In this document: piece after piece, positions 29,549 to 38,986 of the stretch
Layout: each line of letters starts with the position of its first letter
How positions within the stretch are numbered: position 1 is the first letter of the stretch
Assembly (NCBI GenBank): GCA_012862575.1
Contig: BLSF01000020.1
Span: 1 to 64,000, forward strand
Reading direction: 5' to 3'
Length of the DNA stretch: 64,000 bases
From: Parietichytrium sp. I65-24A
Lineage: Eukaryota > Sar > Bigyra > Thraustochytrida > Thraustochytriidae
Made by a program: the position numbers and the translations under genes
Notes under the pieces: generated by a model
What the model saw: the letters and a program-made list of their open reading frames with translations, nothing else
Database searches by the model: none
What the model was told of the DNA's origin: nothing

Positions 29549-30281
29549 AGTGGAAACTGTGACATGCTCTCACTCACAGTCAGTGTTGATTTGATTTGAT
29601 TTGATTAGTTTTGATTAGTTTTGATTAGTTTTGACTAGATTTGATTTGATTAGATTAGATTTGATTTGAGGTTGTCTGTCAATTGTTGAAAGTGCAATCC
29701 AGATAATAAATAATTGACATGAGTAAAAGCTTTTCTTTCATTCGTCTATTCAGTTTTGATTGACTGTGAATTGATCGATTGAATGAGTTTCTTGGTTCTT
29801 CGCAGTGACTTACACCTAACCACGGAAAACCTTAACGCCCACGAAAAGAGCCCGTCCGTGTTCTGTGAGATGGTTGGTAGTTGCTCCAGGGTTGCCGGAG
29901 GCTAGCATGGCTGGTAGAAAGCCTTAGCCGGTTCTTCGCGAAACGCGCTTGAAGAACCGCAATTTTTACGCAAGGCTGTTTGGTGATACCAACATTTGCA
30001 TTGTGTATCTGTATCTGTATCTGTATTGTGTATCGTGCATTTTGGACAGTGTCTGTATTGTATCTGCATTTGTGATTCTAATTGCAGAGTTGTCATGTGA
30101 TGGATGAAAACGTGGACTTTGAATGTCAGCAGTTCCCAAATGCGGAGGGCGATCTGAGAACGACTGGGGTTCCTGCTGTGACTGCGGTTTGCAAGGTCAA
30201 AGGCGAAAGGCGAAAGGCGAAGCCAGGAGACAGGAGACAGGGCATCGAGGATTGAAGGTTGTAGACGGACTGGAGCTCGGA

Positions 30282-30288
30282 TATATAG
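30282..30288 (+). promoter_or_regulatory. TATA-like element
   Basis: TATATAG lies about 51 bases upstream of the ATG at 30339. This is motif and spacing evidence only. Confidence 0.3.
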
Positions 30289-30338
30289 ATAGACCACGCG
30301 GGTATTGAGTAATCGGCTTTGCTTTCAGACTCTCGAAG

Positions 30339-30788
30339 ATGAGCACTGGCAATCGCGAGCAAGTCGCGGAAGATGCAGAAATCAGTGACAAGTCGATCTC
30401 TGTCCAGCAGATTGACGTACTGGCGACGCCAACAAAGTCACGACGAGTTGGGCAGGTTCCCTCGACACCTCGCAAAAAAAGCCATCGGAGATTAGTGTTG
30501 GACGCTCTTTCGCCAGCCTCAGCCTCGTCAAGCTCAAGCTCAAGCTCAAGCTCAAGCTCAAGCTCAAGCTCAAGCTCAAGCTCAAGCTCGGGTTCAGTAT
30601 CTAGTATCACACAACGCGAACGTCAACGCCCAGCAGCGAACAGGCTAAGGAGGGCACTCCATGCGCGGAGAAGCCCCCGTCTCAATCCACCGCGCAAGAC
30701 TCAAGTGAAAAAGTCAAAGACCCCCTCGCGAAGAAGTCCCCGCCACGTGAGGAGGAGCATACGCCTCATGGAGCTATCACTTCTTTAA
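30339..30788 (+). CDS. Hypothetical Ser-rich basic protein
   Basis: I do not recognise this 149-residue product. It starts at an ATG about 50 bases after a TATA-like element. The N-terminal third is acidic (REQVAEDAEISDKSI). It is followed by two TP-containing basic clusters (ATPTKSRRVGQ, STPRKKSHRRL) that look like proline-directed kinase sites. A run of about 20 Ser comes next, encoded by an AGCTCA hexamer array. The end is very Arg/Lys-rich with repeated RSPR/RRSIR motifs and may be a nuclear localisation or DNA-binding tail. The composition fits a small nuclear protein. It could also be a chance frame kept open by the repeat, though the TPxK/R motifs lie outside the repeat. Confidence 0.45.
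   Translation: MSTGNREQVAEDAEISDKSISVQQIDVLATPTKSRRVGQVPSTPRKKSHRRLVLDALSPASASSSSSSSSSSSSSSSSSSSSSSGSVSSITQRERQRPAANRLRRALHARRSPRLNPPRKTQVKKSKTPSRRSPRHVRRSIRLMELSLL
30529..30589 (+). repeat. AGCTCA hexamer microsatellite (about 10 copies)
   Basis: The repeat is perfect and encodes Ser-Ser in the plus-strand hypothetical gene. On the minus strand it would encode Leu-Glu. Confidence 0.95.
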
Positions 30789-31174
30789 CGAGGGGCTGGG
30801 ATTGAGAATATGTTGTTCGTCTTTAATAATTGGTTAATTCTTGTGATTGTTTTTTTTAAATCAAATGTTACAATAAAATGGAAGCAGCCCAGCGTTCAGG
30901 GCGACAAAAGTTCCCCACATCCGTCGCGCCAAACACAATGAAACACCACATGAGCTACCTATCGGCTTGGAGCTGCAAAGCAAAGCTATCTCGACCAACC
31001 GACTCTGGGCTTCATACCCGAGTGGGCGACCAAGAGTCGCTTCCGCATTCCTCTTATGTCCCTAGCGAACTATGCCACCACTATCTCCTATCAGTCCAGA
31101 AAATATCGCTGGCGTTTTAATGCCATTGACCTTATCTCATCATCATCCGTTGTAAGGACTCACGTTTCAAGAGA
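30789..31174. other. Convergent spacer, Ser-rich gene and TWINKLE
   Basis: This 386-base stretch contains AATAAA near 30872 and presumably both 3' UTRs. I see no gene. Confidence 0.5.
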
Positions 31175-34100
31175 TTATTTCTCTTCTTCACAACGCTCTT
31201 TTTCCAAAGCCTTTCTCTTGGCCAAAAACTTCGCAAAGTCTTTTTCTACACTTTCATTCAGATCATCATCCTCAAAGTCCACGCTTAAATGATAGCGGGG
31301 ATCGCTATCGAAATCCAGAGTACCCATAGGCGGCTGGGGAAGTTTTGGTGGAGCTTTTGTTTTTTTTGGTGGAGCTTTCGGTTCAACTGGAGGAGCTGGA
31401 GGAGCCTTTGCGCCTGCTGATGGATCTTCTCTCATACGTACAACTTCATTTGCGTCCTCCTGTGAGCTGCCGCCAAAGGCAGGTGCAGCTTTCGATTCAA
31501 CCGCTGGAGCTTCCGATTCTACTGGGTTTTCTCTCTTATTTTCATACTCTCTGGGTGCCTCGTGTGTGGGACTGACTGGAGCAGACTGCTCCGTCACCAT
31601 TATTTCCTCAGCTCCTGCCAGAGACTCTGCACTTGTGTCATCCGCCGGTACTTCCAAGTCCGCCTCGCTACTGCTATCGTCAAACTGAACATAATCAGAT
31701 GTATCCACTGCGAGTTTATCGTCGGGAAACTCTTCGACAAAAACCTGCGCGTCGCTCTTTTCGTCATTTTCATGAAGCATGGCAATGTCGCGCTCGTCGA
31801 CCTCGCCTCTTGGTATTACTGTTACTGGTTCAGAAGACCACTGCTTGGGCTTTTGCGGGATCCGACCTATTGGCTCTGGAAGAGGGGTGCCAGACATAAA
31901 TGCAGTTCTCTGTGCCTTGCGAGCATGATATCCAGCTTCAGACATGTCTTGAAATACGTTGTGCTCTGGGATGAATTTGAGCTTGATCATACCTTGCGCG
32001 CCATCGTAGCGATTCTTTTTCACTTCTATATGCTTGGCTCCCTCCGCCGTGGCCTGTAGAATAACAACGTTGTCCGCCTCCTGTGTGGCCTTTCCCGAGC
32101 CGTAAAAGGATGAGATCGTCAGAGGGTCCCCCTCCGTCTCTTTTCGAGGATGAATAACGACAGTCACGTGGACATTGTGCAGGGTCGCAAAATGGCGAAA
32201 GGCCCCCATTGCAGTATCCATCGATTCCATTAGCTCCTTGCCACTCTTTGACATCATAAATTGCAAGTTATCAATGATGACATGATCCACGTTGTCTCTA
32301 AGGACTGCTTCTGTCATTGACTTGAGCACCGCATCAAGCGGTGTCGCGCTAAAGTAAGTCATGAATGACACTGGTAAGCCATTCAAGTGGTGCAATTCAC
32401 TAGCAAGATCCTTCGGCGCCTCTTTCCTAACTAGAGCTGGATACCCCGGCTCTCTGGCAAGAATTTGCCGCAACATGACTGACGACAATCGAATCTTGTC
32501 GATCTCGAATGAGCCCCACAGTGTGCGAACGCCTTGTAGAATGAGGTCTACAGACATCTGAGCTAGAAAAGTTGTCTTTCCAGCTCCGGTTGGTCCAGTG
32601 AACACGGTGACCTCTCCACGTCGGTGGCCTTTTAAAAGAGCCGTCAACCCTGGAAAACATCTGAATGGAGCGCCGACTGGTGGAGGGTTAAGGATGTAGT
32701 GTTGCAGAGCTGGGAGCAAGCTCTCTATGCTCACCACGTTTTCTGCTTGCCGACGCTCAGCCCGGGCGAGACACTCCTCCAAATCGTGCCCGGCGAGGAG
32801 GGCCTCGTTGGCATCTTTCACACCTTCGGGCGTTTGCACAAGGTAGGACTTTTCAAAACCAAGGGTGTCAGCAAGGGCTTGGGTTGCGGCTCGACCAGGC
32901 TCGTCATTGTCAAACCAAATGTAAACCTTCTCGAAAATCGAAAGCTGTTTGGCAACGTGCTTGACTGAATTGACTCCATTTGGCAGAGACAAAGCTGGAG
33001 CCCCAGTTTCCTGATAAACTGCCAACGCATCATATTCACCTTCAGTCACGACAACCTCCTTACATCCCCAAGGGAGAGTATGCCACCCAAACAAACCGGT
33101 CACGCTTCCCGGGGGACCTGTTCTCTGGTTCTTCTTTTCGGAAATATCACGGAGTTTGTATCGCTGAAGTTCCAAAGCATCCCTCCAGATCTTCTCCACC
33201 GTGTACTTGACAGGTATTTCCATTCCGAACTCGCCCGGGGCAGCAATTATAGGAAAAGAAATGCAAAGTTTCTGCTCGCCGTTGAAGTTCGACTCGATAA
33301 ATCCGCAGCGATAGAACAACAGGGCCTCTTTCCGTATTCCACGGTCCTTCGAGATCGTTTCCAAAGCCCAATCGAACGACTCGTCGGTCAAGTTTTTCTC
33401 CCCGAAATCCACTTGAGGAACTCTCTTAATTAAATTCGACGATAGCGATGCCTCTGACGCTTCCACAAAGTGAATTTCCTTCACTTTGGTTGAAGACTCG
33501 CTGCCCCGCACCGGACGATCGAAGTTGTTACTTGTATGAAGTTTTGGACTCTGCGAGTGATGACGAGAAAAGTGCCCATTACGCTGATCAGCAAGGCGAG
33601 TCTTCAAACCTCGGAGAGACCTCCCCTTAGTTCCGCATCGAAAGCAGTTGAACACCAAGTCTCCCTCCTTGACACCAATCCCAAGCTTATACATGTTGGA
33701 AGGATCCCCTTTAATGTCGTGGCAAAAAGGGCATTCTTGGACTAATATTTCCTGCTCCTGCGAAGGCTTATACGAGAGTCCTTCGTTCCGCAAAAACTCC
33801 TTTGTTTCCTCAAATTCTTGCAGGGCTGACTGCTTTCCGTTCGGGGCGTCTTTTCCGCCAATCTGGCCGTCACTAGGCCGCGTCAAAGTTGACTTGCAGC
33901 GCACGTGAGGCTCCCCACAGCCACATGGTGTTCTTGAATGCTGCAAACCTCGTCGACCAGCAGCCCTTGCGCTTGCAGAGGAGCTTGAAAATCTCCTCGC
34001 GCCACTCGAGGAATAATGATGTTTGGACGAAGAGTGCAAGCCGAGTATTCTCCCATGCGACGATCCGTCAGCCCTAAAACCTGGAGCTCTTCGCCTCCCC

Positions 34101-34615
34101 ACCGTGTCGCGCGCCCCTTCGTCATCTTCAGTTCGTAGCCCTTGCTTGCAATCCCCCGTGCTCATCGCAGAGGCCACCAAACTCCTTGGGAAGTCGGCTC
34201 TGTGATGCTGATTCTGCTGATTCTCGATTAACGCCGGCAACATGGCACGAGTGCGATACCAGCTCCACTTTCTCTCCCAGTCCATGCTCGCCGATTCCGC
34301 ATAATTGCACCATCTACCATTCTGCATTCTCAAGGGAGTACAGTTTCGCGCTCGACTGAGCTGGACTACTCTACTCTGCAGTGCCCAAACCATCTGCATT
34401 TGTTGCTCCAACAGGCATCTCTCTTCCAATTCGAATCTGGGTTGGATGGCGCAAACCGCATGCTTTCCGTGCTCCGAATAATTGTTATAGTTCCCCGCTT
34501 CCTTCGCATTCGCATTCGCATTCGATGAGCGTTGGAGCGAGAAATTCGCCAAATATCGCCTCTCCTTCGCATAACACTTGCACAGCACCTTGTTCCAGCG
34601 CCTTGCCGCCAACAT
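31175..34615 (-). CDS. TWINKLE: Organellar DNA primase-helicase TWINKLE
   Basis: This bifunctional T7 gp4-like enzyme primes and unwinds organellar DNA. It has an N-terminal low-complexity, Arg/Ser-rich region (about 1-260) likely to include a mitochondrial and/or plastid targeting peptide. A zinc-ribbon primase domain follows (about 292-330, CPFCHD...CFRCGTKG). The Toprim primase has VVTEGEYDA and WFDNDEPGRA (about 518-570). The RecA-like SF4 helicase has Walker A GPTGAGKTT (about 671) and Walker B HVIIDNLQFM (about 777). The primase residues look intact, as in plants and algae and unlike animal TWINKLE. An acidic, Pro/Ala-rich tail of about 250 residues follows the helicase and is not usual. 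The ATG at 34615 is the first in frame. A Met at about residue 125 (34243) is an alternative start with a more typical presequence. Confidence 0.94.
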   Translation of the reverse strand: MLAARRWNKVLCKCYAKERRYLANFSLQRSSNANANAKEAGNYNNYSEHGKHAVCAIQPRFELEERCLLEQQMQMVWALQSRVVQLSRARNCTPLRMQNGRWCNYAESASMDWERKWSWYRTRAMLPALIENQQNQHHRADFPRSLVASAMSTGDCKQGLRTEDDEGARDTVGRRRAPGFRADGSSHGRILGLHSSSKHHYSSSGARRFSSSSASARAAGRRGLQHSRTPCGCGEPHVRCKSTLTRPSDGQIGGKDAPNGKQSALQEFEETKEFLRNEGLSYKPSQEQEILVQECPFCHDIKGDPSNMYKLGIGVKEGDLVFNCFRCGTKGRSLRGLKTRLADQRNGHFSRHHSQSPKLHTSNNFDRPVRGSESSTKVKEIHFVEASEASLSSNLIKRVPQVDFGEKNLTDESFDWALETISKDRGIRKEALLFYRCGFIESNFNGEQKLCISFPIIAAPGEFGMEIPVKYTVEKIWRDALELQRYKLRDISEKKNQRTGPPGSVTGLFGWHTLPWGCKEVVVTEGEYDALAVYQETGAPALSLPNGVNSVKHVAKQLSIFEKVYIWFDNDEPGRAATQALADTLGFEKSYLVQTPEGVKDANEALLAGHDLEECLARAERRQAENVVSIESLLPALQHYILNPPPVGAPFRCFPGLTALLKGHRRGEVTVFTGPTGAGKTTFLAQMSVDLILQGVRTLWGSFEIDKIRLSSVMLRQILAREPGYPALVRKEAPKDLASELHHLNGLPVSFMTYFSATPLDAVLKSMTEAVLRDNVDHVIIDNLQFMMSKSGKELMESMDTAMGAFRHFATLHNVHVTVVIHPRKETEGDPLTISSFYGSGKATQEADNVVILQATAEGAKHIEVKKNRYDGAQGMIKLKFIPEHNVFQDMSEAGYHARKAQRTAFMSGTPLPEPIGRIPQKPKQWSSEPVTVIPRGEVDERDIAMLHENDEKSDAQVFVEEFPDDKLAVDTSDYVQFDDSSSEADLEVPADDTSAESLAGAEEIMVTEQSAPVSPTHEAPREYENKRENPVESEAPAVESKAAPAFGGSSQEDANEVVRMREDPSAGAKAPPAPPVEPKAPPKKTKAPPKLPQPPMGTLDFDSDPRYHLSVDFEDDDLNESVEKDFAKFLAKRKALEKERCEEEK

Positions 34616-36784
34616 CTATTCCGCACAAGCTTTGCCACAGCATACGTGCGCTCTCACACCTACTGTGCGCCGCAACAACTAACTAGACAACTTGATGCGC
34701 ACTCACACCGCACACACACCGCACACGCGCACGCTTTTCCCCTCAAGAAAACTCCACCTCCAAGGTTTCCCCGAACCCGGAAGCTCTATGATTTATTCGC
34801 CGGTGGCCCGCTCTCCCCTCACAACAGGTTTCCTCGGGACATCCGCATTACACCGATATCGTGCGCGCGTTCGAGTGGGATGCGTGCGTTTCTCGCGGAC
34901 CCTCCGTACTGCTAATGTTTACGATATACGTACCCTACCCGCGCGGTTCAAATGGGAGAATTCAAAATTCGTTGGATTGGCAACCAATCGTGAATGCGCT
35001 CCAGAACCATTCGTAACAACTGGTACCTGCGTGACGCAAAACGGCGCTCGTGTATTATTGAGATGTGAAATGTGATGTGAATGTATCAGTGCATCTGTGC
35101 TTTGCCATTTCTTTCTTTTCTTCGGAGAGCCGACCAACAACCCGTACTCGAGTACCTGGTACTGATACAAGCAACACATTCATTGACAGCGAAAGCACAC
35201 ATCCTTGGATACTCGAGTACCGATATAAAGAGTCTCACTCTTTGGACTGTGCTCACTGCAAAAGAGTGAAAAGATTTCAAAAATTCAATGAGTATGGTAT
35301 GGTCCTCGAGTACTCGTTGAAAAGTGTGTATAGTATGCAGATGGCTTTGGAAGTGTGCAAAGATTGCGCAGGCGAAGCGGTGACGAGGCCGCCGCTCAGC
35401 TTGACAGCTTGACGTACGGTCTTTCCATCGTAAATGATGAAATTGTGACCCTGTAAATGGAATTTGATTATTCGTGACTCAGAAGATTCAGAAGTTTTGA
35501 ATGAGCCTGACGAGTCCATGGAGCCTCTTAGTTCTTCTAAAGTCTAAATTCTAAATTCTAAAATCTAAATTCTAAATTATACATTCTACAGTGGAAGGCA
35601 ATTTTGCATGGAAGTTTTACCGCCAAGTCTGACAACAAGGTTCGGAACCAAAAGAACCAACGCTATTCTCGCTATTCTCGCTTCGAACTGCTGAGTACTG
35701 AACGCATACTCGCGTACGTCCTTTCAAGCTCCACAGGAGTACTCACTACTGCACAGACATCATTCTTTCACAATGGAAGCAACGCTCGCCTTTTCTCTTC
35801 GTTCTTGCATGCTGAGCATAATTTGACAATACTTTTTGATTCCCCAAATTCATTCAACTTAAAAAATAGAGGAAAAATTCACAGAATAAGAATGGTGAAT
35901 TTAAAGAGAAAAAAGAATTCATTCGTAGGTCCATTCTTCAAATCAAATTTTACGACTTTTGAAAAAAGAGCTTCGCGGTCTCAGTCAGTCTCTTTGTATC
36001 TCTTTGTCCGTCCCACCACCACCAAGTCTGTGAAGTCTGTGAAGTCTGTGAAGTCCACAAAGGATCGGAATTACACCTGTTGCCTTTCGCGTCACGTACA
36101 CCCCAAAATGACGTGAAGACCACGTCATTGCGGCTGGTCCGACCCCAGTCAACTCCTCTGACACTAAGAGTTGCTGCTATTCCTCGTGGTAGGACTATCC
36201 GGAGCGGAAACAGTAGGCTTCGCATGATCGCGACGGTGGGTCGCGATAGGACCGAGATTTGTCAAGACAAAATCGACCAAAAACTTGCTTCGAGCCAAAG
36301 CATTCACTGTCATTTCAATTCATTCATTGAACAATGCGATCAATCAATCAATCAATCAAAAAATGTAAATTGCCTTTTGCTCAGACTTGAGCATTCCAAG
36401 TCTCCATGTGACCTTCGAATTACACGCGGTAGTCTCCCGGTCCGCCAGAAGAGCGAAGAAGGATGGACAGAGGAAAGTAGAGTTTCACTAAACTTTTCTC
36501 AAAGGTCAATCAATCAATGAACCTCTTTCGTTACACAGATCGAGTCTGTGAGTCCGGCAGTGGCGGCCTAAACTTTAAAGTAAACTCGAACGCTGCTGGA
36601 CGTCTTAGACTCTAAGATTCTAGCAAAGATACACCAACACCTCCAGAGCTCAGATATGCTGAGATGCATCATGGTCATGATGTGTGCAGATCCCAAACTG
36701 AGCGGAGGAGCGTGAACTTGAGTTGCCCAGGCCATCAAGCGCGTAGCAGCAGATCGGAGAGAGAGTGAGAGCAAAAGAGAGAAG
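34616..36784. other. Gene-free 2.2-kb divergent region, TWINKLE (-) and thiolase (+)
   Basis: It is AT-rich. I see three CTCGAGTAC palindromic sites (35144-35320), TCTAAATTCTAAA repeats near 35540-35575, GTCTGTGAA repeats near 36025-36055 and CAAT repeats near 36337-36360. The short frames show no coding character. Confidence 0.5.
35144..35155. repeat. Palindrome GTACTCGAGTAC, first of three related sites
   Basis: A perfect 12-bp palindrome. TACTCGAGTACC recurs at 35210-35221 and CCTCGAGTACTCG at 35304-35316. A further GTACTCGAGTA is at 46368-46378. Confidence 0.7.
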
Positions 36785-37993
36785 ATGCCATACCAAGCAT
36801 ACATCGTGGACTGCGTCCGCACCGCAGGAGGTCGCAAGAACGGTGCCCTCCGCGAGTGGAAAGCGCCAGACTTGGGCGCCGTGGTGTGCGACGAGCTGGT
36901 GAAGAGGACGAAGATCGACCCTGCGGAAATCGACGATGTGGTGTGCGGATGCGTGTCCCAGGTCGGCCAGCAGGCTGGCAACATCGGCCGCATGGTTGTG
37001 CTTGCAAGCAAGCTCATCCCTGAGAGCGTTCCGGGAACTGCCGTCGACAGGCAGTGCGGATCTGGCCAGCAGGCGATCCATTTCGCGGCCCAGGCGGTCA
37101 TGAGCGGTGTGCAGGACTGCGTGATCGCCATGGGAGTCGAGTCCATGACCAACGTGCCAATCGGCGCGAACATTATTGACTCAATCAAGGCCGGACGCGG
37201 ACAGCCGAGCGAGGCCAAGGGCATCCAGGAGAAGCGCCCTGGTGTCCAGTTCTCCCAGTTTGCTGGCGCAGAGCTTCTCGCCAAGAAGCACAACCTCACT
37301 CGCGAGGAGCTTGACAAGTTTGGCTTCGAGAGCCAGAAGCGCGCGGCTGCAGCTCAGAAGGCCAACAAGTTCAAGGAGGAGATCGTCCCTGTCCAGGGCA
37401 AGAACAAGCAGGGCGAGACCATCACCCATGACCAAGACGAGGGTGTTCGCCCAAACGTGAGCCTGGACTCCATGAAATCGCTCAAGACGTTGGCCAAGGA
37501 TGGGCTTGTGACTGCCGCAACCAGCTCCCAGATCTGCGACGGGGCCGCAGCTATGCTCATCTGTAACGAGCGTGGCCTGAAGAAGCTCGGTCTCACCCCT
37601 CGCGCAAAGATTGTGCACATGGCCTTGGCTGGTAGCGACCCAGTCATTATGTTGGAGGGACCAATCCCTGCAACTGAAATTGCTTTCAAGCGCTCCGGCT
37701 TGAACATGAAGCAGATGGACTTGTATGAGGTCAACGAGGCATTCGCTCCAGTACCTGTCGCATGGGCAAAAGCTCTTGGTGCTGACTTTGAGAAGCTCAA
37801 CGTGAACGGTGGAGCTTGCGCCCTTGGCCACCCTCTCGGTGCCACCGGAGTCAAGATCATGACTACTCTGCTCTGTGAGCTCGAGAAGCGCAAGGGCAAG
37901 TACGGCCTTCAGGCTATCTGCGAAGGTGGCGGTACCGCAAATGCAACTATTATTGAGCGTGTGGAGAACTATTCTCACCCTGCCAACTTGTAA
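36785..37993 (+). CDS. Acetyl-CoA acetyltransferase (thiolase)
   Basis: The 402-residue thiolase matches the biosynthetic acetoacetyl-CoA type (EC 2.3.1.9), which condenses two acetyl-CoA at the entry of the mevalonate pathway or in ketone/fatty-acid metabolism. The acyl-accepting Cys is C91 in VDRQCGSGQQAI. The catalytic His is H349 in CALGHPLGATG and the second Cys is C379 in ICEGGGTANA. VNEAFAPVP is the usual NEAF loop. There is no N-terminal extension and the C-terminus (HPANL) is not a peroxisomal SKL-type signal, so a cytosolic site is the simplest reading. Codon use looks strongly biased to C/G-ending codons compared with neighbours, which suggests high expression. The ATG at 36785 is unambiguous. 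Confidence 0.95.
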   Translation: MPYQAYIVDCVRTAGGRKNGALREWKAPDLGAVVCDELVKRTKIDPAEIDDVVCGCVSQVGQQAGNIGRMVVLASKLIPESVPGTAVDRQCGSGQQAIHFAAQAVMSGVQDCVIAMGVESMTNVPIGANIIDSIKAGRGQPSEAKGIQEKRPGVQFSQFAGAELLAKKHNLTREELDKFGFESQKRAAAAQKANKFKEEIVPVQGKNKQGETITHDQDEGVRPNVSLDSMKSLKTLAKDGLVTAATSSQICDGAAAMLICNERGLKKLGLTPRAKIVHMALAGSDPVIMLEGPIPATEIAFKRSGLNMKQMDLYEVNEAFAPVPVAWAKALGADFEKLNVNGGACALGHPLGATGVKIMTTLLCELEKRKGKYGLQAICEGGGTANATIIERVENYSHPANL

Positions 37994-38404
37994 ACCATCC
38001 CTCTGTGCGGTGAGAAATCGTCGCCTTTCGCTTGAAGTAAAACATTTTATTTTTATTTTCTATTCTTCTTTTAGAGTTCTGTCCTTGCTTAGAGCGATAA
38101 AAGTTCACTATTTATGATTTTCGATTGATCGAGAAAGTCGCACAGCCTTTTTCTGTCGCAAAGCTATAGCACGAGCAAAGGGCCGCATTCGGTCAATCCC
38201 CATAAGACACAAGGTCTCTGTATCATCATCCACACGTGAGATTCTGATACTTACGCAAGGTCACAAGAAGGACGGTGCGGCATGTCCGTGGATGACCTTC
38301 TGCCCACATTTCTCATCAGTGCATCAATTGAAATACCTTGCGAGCAGGCACGTCCCTTCTGCAGCGACCTCTTTTATCACTGGGCAATAGGAGAAGAATG
38401 CGCA
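37994..38404. other. Convergent spacer, thiolase and NTF2-like gene
   Basis: This 411-base AT-rich stretch holds the two 3' ends. I see nothing else. Confidence 0.5.
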
Positions 38405-38986
38405 TCACAACAGAAACTGAGAAAAGATCCAACCATTCAGTTTCCTGGTGAGATGCAAGGCAGATGGGGTCTCCCCGAATTGCGTCCATCGCTCCACATG
38501 TTTGCACACCTTCCCATTCTCGTCAAAGGTGAGAATTACCTCTAGCGGAAGCACACGAGTCATATTTGCGAGAGTGTACTCGTTCATCACGTGAACATCC
38601 ATTGTTGGGGCCCCCTCGGCGCCGGGCTGGACCTTGACATTCATCTGTACCGGCTTGCACTTTGCAACGCCATTCTCAAAATACTTGATCACAGCGTTCC
38701 TCCCGCTGAGCTCCATTAAAGGGCTCTGAAAGCTGCAGTTCTCGCTATACATTTCCATTGCGCGAGCCTGGCGCTTTTGCCCGCGGTACATTTCTGTGAT
38801 CACTTTGCCCACATTCTTCTTCCGATCGATGCTCGGCCCGTGCTCTGCGTCCAGCAAATCATGATTTTCTTCAGTCTGTGCTCCGTTTTTCAGAAAATCC
38901 GGCCCCTGAATGGAGAGAGCAGTTCCTGCTGCTTGCACTGTCAAAGCTGAGACGCTCAACTTGGCCAGCTTGGAGAAGAGACCCAT
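38405..38986 (-). CDS. NTF2-like (SnoaL-type) superfamily protein
   Basis: A 193-residue protein with a hydrophobic/basic N-terminus (MGLFSKLAKLSVSALTVQAAG) that could be a targeting or membrane-associated segment. An NTF2-like cone fold follows (about 55-180). The features I rely on are ITEMYRGQKRQARAMEMYSENCSFQSPLMEL in parts (MYSENCSFQSPL), the central SGRNAVIKYFE, and the closing strands VILTFDENGKVCKHVERWT, where ExW is typical of SnoaL/DUF2358-like members. Such folds serve as enzymes or binding modules, so no substrate can be given. A TATA-like element lies 45 bases upstream. Confidence 0.75.
   Translation of the reverse strand: MGLFSKLAKLSVSALTVQAAGTALSIQGPDFLKNGAQTEENHDLLDAEHGPSIDRKKNVGKVITEMYRGQKRQARAMEMYSENCSFQSPLMELSGRNAVIKYFENGVAKCKPVQMNVKVQPGAEGAPTMDVHVMNEYTLANMTRVLPLEVILTFDENGKVCKHVERWTQFGETPSALHLTRKLNGWIFSQFLL

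Larger units (their letters stand above)
29217..30338. other. Intergenic region with gap, duplicated contig ends and simple repeats
   Basis: It lies between the ligase (-) and the Ser-rich gene (+). It contains the 100-bp duplication around the N at 29448, TTGATTTGATTAG-type repeats (about 29585-29675), CTGTAT repeats near 30005-30030 and GGCGAAAGGCGAAAGGCGAA near 30205. I see no gene. Confidence 0.5.

Noticed and set aside
29217-29573. N-terminal extension of DNA ligase I
   Set aside because: It crosses the N and the duplicated non-coding stretch, while the PIP-box start at 29216 fits the family.
37181-37978. 265-residue minus-strand frame
   Set aside because: It is antisense to the highly conserved thiolase, and open because of biased codon use there.
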